Shown here piece by piece: positions 24,701 to 28,933 of a stretch of DNA of 28,933 nt (its first letter is position 1; every line of letters starts with the position of its first letter). The notes under the pieces were generated by a model. It did no database searches. It worked only from the letters and a program-made list of their open reading frames with translations, and was not told where the DNA came from. The position numbers and the translations under genes are program-made. Source of the stretch: an uncultured Clostridia bacterium. Its GTDB lineage: Bacteria > Bacillota > Clostridia > TANB77 > CAG-508. The stretch covers positions 1-28,933 of the forward strand of contig CANRQH010000005.1 of assembly GCA_947632745.1 (NCBI GenBank). The letters run 5' to 3'.

Positions 24701-25753
24701 ATGGATAATAAAGAATTAATAGAAAATAATATGCAAGATGAAGATTTCAAAGAAGTTTTTAGTAATATAAAAGATGAAATTTTAAATGCACAGTATGATA
24801 TATTCAAAGGTGCCAATGCTAGAATTTTAAGTTTGTATTATACGATTGGAAAGATAATAGAAGATAATGCAAAATGGGGAAATAAGTTCGTTAAGAATCT
24901 TTCTATTAGGCTTAAAATTGACTTCCCAAATATGAAAGGATTTTCAATTACAAATTTAAAGTATATGAGAACATATTATTTAGAATGTCAAAAAGATGAA
25001 AAATTGAAAGAATGGTCAGCAAAAATTCCATGGTCGCATAACATTCTCATTTTAAGCAAAATTAAAGATAAAAAACAAAGACAGTGGTATATGGAACAGA
25101 CAGAGTTAAATGGTTGGGCTTATGATGTCTTAGCTTTTCAAATAAAAAGTGACCTTTATGCAAGACAAGTGTTAGGAGATAAACCAAACAACTTTAAAAG
25201 GACATTAAAATCTCCACAAAGTGAATTAGCAAGAGATATGATGAAAGATCCATATATATTAGATTTATCTAATTTAAAAGAAAGTTATATTGAAAAGGAA
25301 TTAGAAAATGCAATGATAGAGAGAATAAAAACAGTTTTATTAGAATTAGGAAATGGCTTTAGTTTTGTAGGAAATCAATATAGAATTGAAGTAGATGGAG
25401 ACGAATATTTCATAGATATGCTTTTTTACCATACAAAATTGCATTGCTATATAGTTGTAGAATTAAAGAATACACAATATAAACCAGAATATGCTGGAAA
25501 GTTAAATTTTTATTTATCAGCTGTTGATGATTTAATAAAAACAGAAAGTGATAATCCAAGTATTGGAATTATACTATGTAGGGAAAAAACAAAGTTTTCG
25601 GTTGAATATTCATTAAGAGATATTAACAAACCAATAGGTGTAAGTTCTTATGAAATATCAAAAGTATTACCAAAAGATATTTTAGAAGTGTTACCAACGG
25701 AAGAAGATTTGAATTTGCATATAGATATAAGTGAAAATGAAGAAGATAATTAA
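24701..25753 (+). CDS. DUF1016 (YhcG-like) PD-(D/E)xK nuclease family protein
   Basis: A 350-residue protein with the two-part DUF1016 layout. The N-terminal helical domain (residues 20-165) has ARILSLYYTIGKII, NLKYMRTYYLEC and IPWSHNILILSKIKD. The C-terminal nuclease domain has FSFVGNQYRIEVDGDEYFIDMLFYH with D239, then VVELKNTQYKPEYAGKLNFYLS with E254 and K256, the PD-(D/E)xK core. Family members are probable DNA nucleases, often near restriction-modification or mobile elements. Here it follows a MITE-like element, which fits acquisition by transfer. GAAAGGAAT precedes the ATG. A perfect 16-bp palindrome follows the stop. The substrate is unknown. Confidence 0.9.
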   Translation: MDNKELIENNMQDEDFKEVFSNIKDEILNAQYDIFKGANARILSLYYTIGKIIEDNAKWGNKFVKNLSIRLKIDFPNMKGFSITNLKYMRTYYLECQKDEKLKEWSAKIPWSHNILILSKIKDKKQRQWYMEQTELNGWAYDVLAFQIKSDLYARQVLGDKPNNFKRTLKSPQSELARDMMKDPYILDLSNLKESYIEKELENAMIERIKTVLLELGNGFSFVGNQYRIEVDGDEYFIDMLFYHTKLHCYIVVELKNTQYKPEYAGKLNFYLSAVDDLIKTESDNPSIGIILCREKTKFSVEYSLRDINKPIGVSSYEISKVLPKDILEVLPTEEDLNLHIDISENEEDN

Positions 25754-25754
25754 A

Positions 25755-25790
25755 AATGAAATTGGTCAGACGCATCTGACCAATTTCATT
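25755..25790. repeat. Perfect 16-bp inverted repeat after the DUF1016 gene
   Basis: AATGAAATTGGTCAGA and TCTGACCAATTTCATT pair without mismatch around CGCA. On the plus strand no T-run follows. On the minus strand a T-run follows, so as an intrinsic terminator it would work best against antisense transcription. Confidence 0.75.
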
Positions 25791-25854
25791 AAGATGGACT
25801 TAAGGTAATTATCGATAAGGCGAACAAAAATTTTTATTTTTTTTAAAAAAAGTA

Positions 25855-25883
25855 TTGACAAACGAAAAAAATGGATATATAAT
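25855..25883 (+). promoter_or_regulatory. Consensus promoter of the YgjP-like gene
   Basis: TTGACA (25855-25860), exactly 17 bases, then TATAAT (25878-25883). The flanks carry two direct copies of GCGAACAA (around 25820 and 25907), possibly regulatory. The leader is about 55 bases. Confidence 0.85.
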
Positions 25884-25946
25884 TCTATCATACAAAGCGA
25901 ACAACATTTTGCAAAACAAATGGACGCATAGAAGGAGGATTATATA

Positions 25947-26465
25947 ATGATTAATTTATTAACAAAAAAGAATAAAATAAAAAAAGAATTAAAAAGCACA
26001 GTAAAAATATTTGGAGAAACAATATCAGTTAAGGTTATATACCAAAAAATAAAAAATCCAGAATTGGACTTAGTAGGAAATATTATATATGTATATCTTC
26101 CTGTAAAATACAAAAAAAATGGAGAGGTAGCTATACTTAATTTAGCAATAGAAAAAATGTATGATGAAATTGCAAGAATAGAAATAGAAAAAGTAATGGA
26201 AGAAACAAGAATAATGTTAAAAGGTTTAGCACCAGAAAATTATGAAATAAAAAAAATAGGAGACAAACTTGCTAAAACTTTACAAAATAAAACCATAATT
26301 ATAAATCCAGAAATAATTAAATATGATAAAAAAGTATTAAGATATGTAATTTTACATGAATTTTGTCATTTAAAATACAAAACACATTCAAAAGGATTTT
26401 TTAATATGATGGAAAAATACATGAACGACTACGAAAATTACGATTGCATATTAAATGTTGCATAA
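25947..26465 (+). CDS. YgjP-like metallopeptidase (DUF45/M48-type)
   Basis: A 172-residue protein of the YgjP/DUF45 zinc metallopeptidase group. The metal site is H137-E-F-C-H141 in LRYVILHEFCHLKYKTHSKGFF, with further His in the following THSKGF, the family's third-ligand region. The N-terminal half carries the usual beta-rich region (VKIFGETISVKVIYQKIKNP). No signal peptide is present, so it is cytoplasmic. It is shorter than typical members (about 230 residues) but contains the signature. AGAAGGAGG precedes the ATG. A strong promoter and a strong terminator bracket it as a single-gene unit. The substrate is unknown. Confidence 0.85.
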   Translation: MINLLTKKNKIKKELKSTVKIFGETISVKVIYQKIKNPELDLVGNIIYVYLPVKYKKNGEVAILNLAIEKMYDEIARIEIEKVMEETRIMLKGLAPENYEIKKIGDKLAKTLQNKTIIINPEIIKYDKKVLRYVILHEFCHLKYKTHSKGFFNMMEKYMNDYENYDCILNVA

Positions 26466-26468
26466 ATT

Positions 26469-26511
26469 AATTTACATTTGGGGACGGTTCTCAAATGTAA
26501 ATTTCTTTTTT
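26469..26511 (+). terminator. Terminator with 12-bp perfect stem and GGGGACGG-type loop
   Basis: AATTTACATTTG and CAAATGTAAATT pair perfectly around the loop GGGACGGTTCT, followed by a T-run. The loop core GGGGACGGTTCT is 11/12 identical to GGGACCGGTTCT, the reverse complement of the 31-bp unit core. Confidence 0.85.
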
Positions 26512-26518
26512 TTACCTC

Positions 26519-26548
26519 TTGACATATTTAAGCTTTACGTGATATACT
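26519..26548 (+). promoter_or_regulatory. Promoter of rny
   Basis: TTGACA (26519-26524), 18 bases, then TATACT (26543-26548) with an upstream TG (extended -10). Confidence 0.75.
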
Positions 26549-26646
26549 ATTGAAGTAGAAAAATATATCTAATAAAATAAAAGACAAGTTTTAATATATA
26601 TATTTATTCGCACATTGAAAATTTAATAAGAAAGAGGTGTATGATT

Positions 26647-28188
26647 ATGAATAGTTTAATCATAATCGCTACTTTCTTAATCTCACTTGCAATAGGTATA
26701 GTTGTTGGAATGATAACTAGAAAGAAAGTTGCAGAATCTAAAATAGAGAGTGCTGAAAAAGAAGCTAAACGTGTTGTAGATTTAGCTAAGGTTGAAGCTG
26801 AAAATATGAAAAAAGAAGAAATATTTAAAGCTAAAGAAGAAATCATGAATAACAGAAAAGAATTAGATCAAGAGATTAAAGAAAGAAGAAGCGAGATTCA
26901 AAAACAAGAATCGAGAATGATTCAAAAAGAAGAAAACCTAGACAAACGTTCCGAAAGTATAGAAAAAAAGGAACAAGATTTAGACAGAGAGTATGAAAGT
27001 CTAGAAAACCAAAAGAATGATGTTAAAGAGCTTTACGAAAAGCAAGTCGAAGAGCTTCAAAGAATTGCTTCATTAAGTAAAGAAGACGCAAGACAGTTGT
27101 TATTAGCAGAAATGGAAAAAGAAATAACAGCTGAAAAAGCAAAATTAATCAGGGAGTTAAATCAAAAGGCAAAAGAGGAATCTGAAAAAAATGCCAAGGA
27201 AGTTATAACATATGCAGTACAAAAATGTGCAGCTGACCATACATCAGAAACTACAGTTTCAATTGTCAATCTTCCAAATGACGATATGAAAGGAAGAATA
27301 ATCGGAAGAGAAGGAAGAAACATAAAAGCATTAGAAACATTAACAGGAATTGATTTAATAATTGATGATACTCCAGAAGCTGTAATTTTATCAGGATTTG
27401 ACCCATTAAGAAGAGAAGTTGCAAGAATTGCTCTTGAAAAATTAATTGAAGATGGAAGAATTCACCCAGCAAAAATTGAAGAAATGGTTGAAAAGGCAAA
27501 AGAAGAGCTAAACACAATTATCAAAGAAGAAGGAGAAAGAGCAGCATTAGAAGCAGGAGTAAATAATCTACATCCAGATTTAATCAAATTACTTGGAAAG
27601 CTTAAATACAGAACAAGTTATGGCCAAAATGTTTTAAGCCATTCTATAGAAGTATCTAATTTAGCAAGAATAATGGCAGAAGAATTAGGACTAGATGCTA
27701 AAAGAGCAAGACGTGCAGGATTACTTCATGATATAGGAAAAGCTTTAGACCATGATATGGAAGGAACTCATATACAAATAGGTGTTGATGTATTAAAAAA
27801 ATACAAAGAAAACCCACTTGTTATAAATGCAGTTGAAGCACATCACGGAGATGTTGAGCCTGAAACAATGGAAGCTGTTTTAATACAAGCTGCAGATGCA
27901 ATTTCAGCATCAAGGCCAGGAGCAAGAAGAGAGACACTAGAAGCGTACATAAAAAGATTGGAAGGCTTAGAATCTATTGCAGATTCATTTGAAGGTGTTG
28001 AAAAATCATTTGCAATTCAAGCTGGTCGTGAGGTAAGAATTATTGTTAAGCCAGACAAAATATCAGATGACCAAATGACAGTATTGGCAAGAGATGTTTC
28101 AAAACGTATAGAAGATGAAATGGATTATCCAGGACAAATCAAAGTAAACATTATAAGAGAAAAAAGAGTTGTAGATTATGCAAAATAA
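26647..28188 (+). CDS. rny: Ribonuclease Y
   Basis: RNase Y is the membrane-anchored endoribonuclease that starts mRNA decay in many Bacillota. It has 513 residues from the ATG at 26647, preferred to 26641 because GAGGTG ends at 26639. The layout is canonical: a transmembrane helix (residues 1-22), a long coiled coil rich in Glu and Lys (about 25-200), a KH domain with IIGREGRNIKALE, and an HD domain with HSIEVSNLA and LLHDIGKALDHD. The C-terminus VNIIREKRVVDYAK is typical. It has its own promoter and terminator. In this RNA-decay set it is accompanied by the short RNase E/G at 10450. Confidence 0.97.
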   Translation: MNSLIIIATFLISLAIGIVVGMITRKKVAESKIESAEKEAKRVVDLAKVEAENMKKEEIFKAKEEIMNNRKELDQEIKERRSEIQKQESRMIQKEENLDKRSESIEKKEQDLDREYESLENQKNDVKELYEKQVEELQRIASLSKEDARQLLLAEMEKEITAEKAKLIRELNQKAKEESEKNAKEVITYAVQKCAADHTSETTVSIVNLPNDDMKGRIIGREGRNIKALETLTGIDLIIDDTPEAVILSGFDPLRREVARIALEKLIEDGRIHPAKIEEMVEKAKEELNTIIKEEGERAALEAGVNNLHPDLIKLLGKLKYRTSYGQNVLSHSIEVSNLARIMAEELGLDAKRARRAGLLHDIGKALDHDMEGTHIQIGVDVLKKYKENPLVINAVEAHHGDVEPETMEAVLIQAADAISASRPGARRETLEAYIKRLEGLESIADSFEGVEKSFAIQAGREVRIIVKPDKISDDQMTVLARDVSKRIEDEMDYPGQIKVNIIREKRVVDYAK

Positions 28189-28192
28189 AATA

Positions 28193-28229
28193 AAACCCAA
28201 AAAGAAGATATTTTCTTTTTGGGTTTTTT
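28193..28229 (+). terminator. Terminator of rny
   Basis: AAACCCAAAAAGAA pairs with TTCTTTTTGGGTTT around GATATT, followed by a T-run. Confidence 0.9.
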
Positions 28230-28287
28230 GTTGCCAAATCATAACAATTTACTAAAAAAATAAAAATAAAAAAAAATGATAAAATAC

Positions 28288-28316
28288 TTGTCAAAGAAAA
28301 ATGCAAATGATATAAT
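28288..28316 (+). promoter_or_regulatory. Promoter of the pilin-like gene
   Basis: TTGTCA (28288-28293), 17 bases, then TATAAT (28311-28316). It predicts a leader of about 150 nt that ends in a small hairpin (AACGAT/ATCGTT, 28435-28451) just before the ribosome binding site. Confidence 0.75.
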
Positions 28317-28472
28317 CATATTGAAAAAGTATGAACAGAATATAAGAAAAAGTACATTAAAAACCAAATATTCTACAAAAAAGCCTAAAAAATACTCTTT
28401 TTTATATTATGTTTATATTTTAAAGAAAATAAAAAACGATAAAAAATCGTTAAATATTTAAGGAGGAAAAAG

Positions 28473-28933
28473 ATGAAAGGAACATTTAAGAAAAAAGTTT
28501 ACAAAGAGAACAAAGGTATAACCTTAATCGCGTTGGTGGTTACAATCATTGTTTTGTTAATATTAGCAGGAGTATCAATTGCAATGCTTACAGGAGAAGG
28601 TGGAATATTAAAAAATGCAAGAAAAGCAAGAGAAATGACAGATATAGCAGATATAAAAGAACAAGTACAAATGGATATACTGGAAGAACAGATAAAAAGC
28701 CAATCAGGAGATATAAGTAAGGAAAAGTTAATAGAAATTTTAAAAAGATATTTTAATGCAGACAATATCCCTGATGCAGACGATGAAAAATGGGAAGACC
28801 TAGCAAGTATAGATAGTCTTCATACATTACCTCAATATGGAGATTATGATATAGACATAACAGATGTATATAACAAAAACTTTCCACATGTTCCAAAGGC
28901 AGGAGATATAGTAGATGTACCAGCAGGAAAAAG
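28473..28933 (+). CDS. Type IV pilin-like secreted protein, 3' end outside window
   Basis: The first 153 residues are visible. A basic leader ends in KENKG, followed by ITLIALVVTIIVLLILAGVSI, a class III prepilin signal: cleavage by prepilin peptidase after Gly15 is predicted. The residue at +5 after cleavage is Ala instead of the usual Glu, which suggests a pseudopilin-like anchor rather than a main pilus subunit. The following part is an amphipathic helix (NARKAREMTDIADIKEQVQ), then a globular, acidic domain that reaches the window edge. AAGGAGG precedes the ATG. Such proteins are often numerous in uncultured clostridia and carry varied C-terminal domains; the role here is unknown. Confidence 0.85.
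   Translation, partial: MKGTFKKKVYKENKGITLIALVVTIIVLLILAGVSIAMLTGEGGILKNARKAREMTDIADIKEQVQMDILEEQIKSQSGDISKEKLIEILKRYFNADNIPDADDEKWEDLASIDSLHTLPQYGDYDIDITDVYNKNFPHVPKAGDIVDVPAGK

Noticed and set aside
25815..25920. LexA/SOS box near the YgjP promoter
   Set aside because: Only CGAAC half-sites in direct orientation are present; there is no GTTCG partner.
28276..28461. 61-residue Lys-rich reading frame before the pilin gene
   Set aside because: It has no ribosome binding site, and the promoter at 28288-28316 lies inside it, so it would not be transcribed from its start.
1..28933. tRNA or rRNA genes, including a Gly or Arg tRNA that would explain CGG reading
   Set aside because: No cloverleaf with the expected TTC and CCA-end features was seen on either strand.

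Overview
The window is strongly AT-rich bacterial DNA with Bacillota (Clostridia-like) character. The sigma-A promoters are close to TTGACA-N17-TATAAT, the Shine-Dalgarno sequences are AGGAGG-like, and the gene set (rny, rpmE, mutS, an RNase E/G, anaerobic NrdD, a KtrB/TrkH-type K+ channel) fits. The last gene is a pilin-like protein with a GITLIALVVT N-terminus, a type I associate with uncultured gut clostridia. Anaerobic life is inferred from nrdD and its FNR-like control site.

Layout. 1-465 (-) is a partial hemolysin III-type membrane protein. 732-6270 (+) holds miaB, two unknown genes and mutS. 6408-7329 (-) is an unknown gene. 7564-8037 (+) holds a 58-residue membrane peptide and rpmE. 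8207-11631 (+) holds a polysaccharide flippase, pth and an RNase E/G. 11647-12390 (+) is a DUF3800 protein facing a small structured RNA on the minus strand. 12577-13209 (-) is a Crp/Fnr regulator, divergent from nrdD (13329-15455) across a shared palindrome. 15570-22584 (+) holds pfkA, an anchored unknown protein, a cytoplasmic alpha-amylase and dnaE. 22689-24468 (+) is a K+ uptake pair, trkH/ktrB plus a short trkA. 24473-24678 is a long inverted-repeat element. It is followed by a DUF1016 nuclease, a YgjP-like metallopeptidase, rny and a partial pilin gene.

Main observation. Four genes (miaB, the unknown gene at 6408-7329, dnaE, trkH) appear broken by a +1 frameshift. Each is repaired by skipping one C, and in every case that C is the first base of an in-frame CGG codon, so translation resumes at GGA or GGT (Gly). 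Scanning by eye, I found about 32 other CGG triplets inside genes, all out of frame. No in-frame CGG anywhere in the window is read as Arg. The restored glycines fall in conserved motifs (MiaB GRT, DnaE HACGVV, TrkH PGSTSGG). This points to +1 recoding or four-base decoding at an otherwise unassigned CGG codon rather than to four pseudogenes.

Other structure. Three intergenic arrays of a 31-bp unit (8 copies) sit between a stop codon and the next ribosome binding site. Related hairpins lie after mutS and after the YgjP gene. A decayed copy of the miaB 3' end lies upstream of the gene at 2734. The inverted-repeat element abuts, and may have truncated, trkA.
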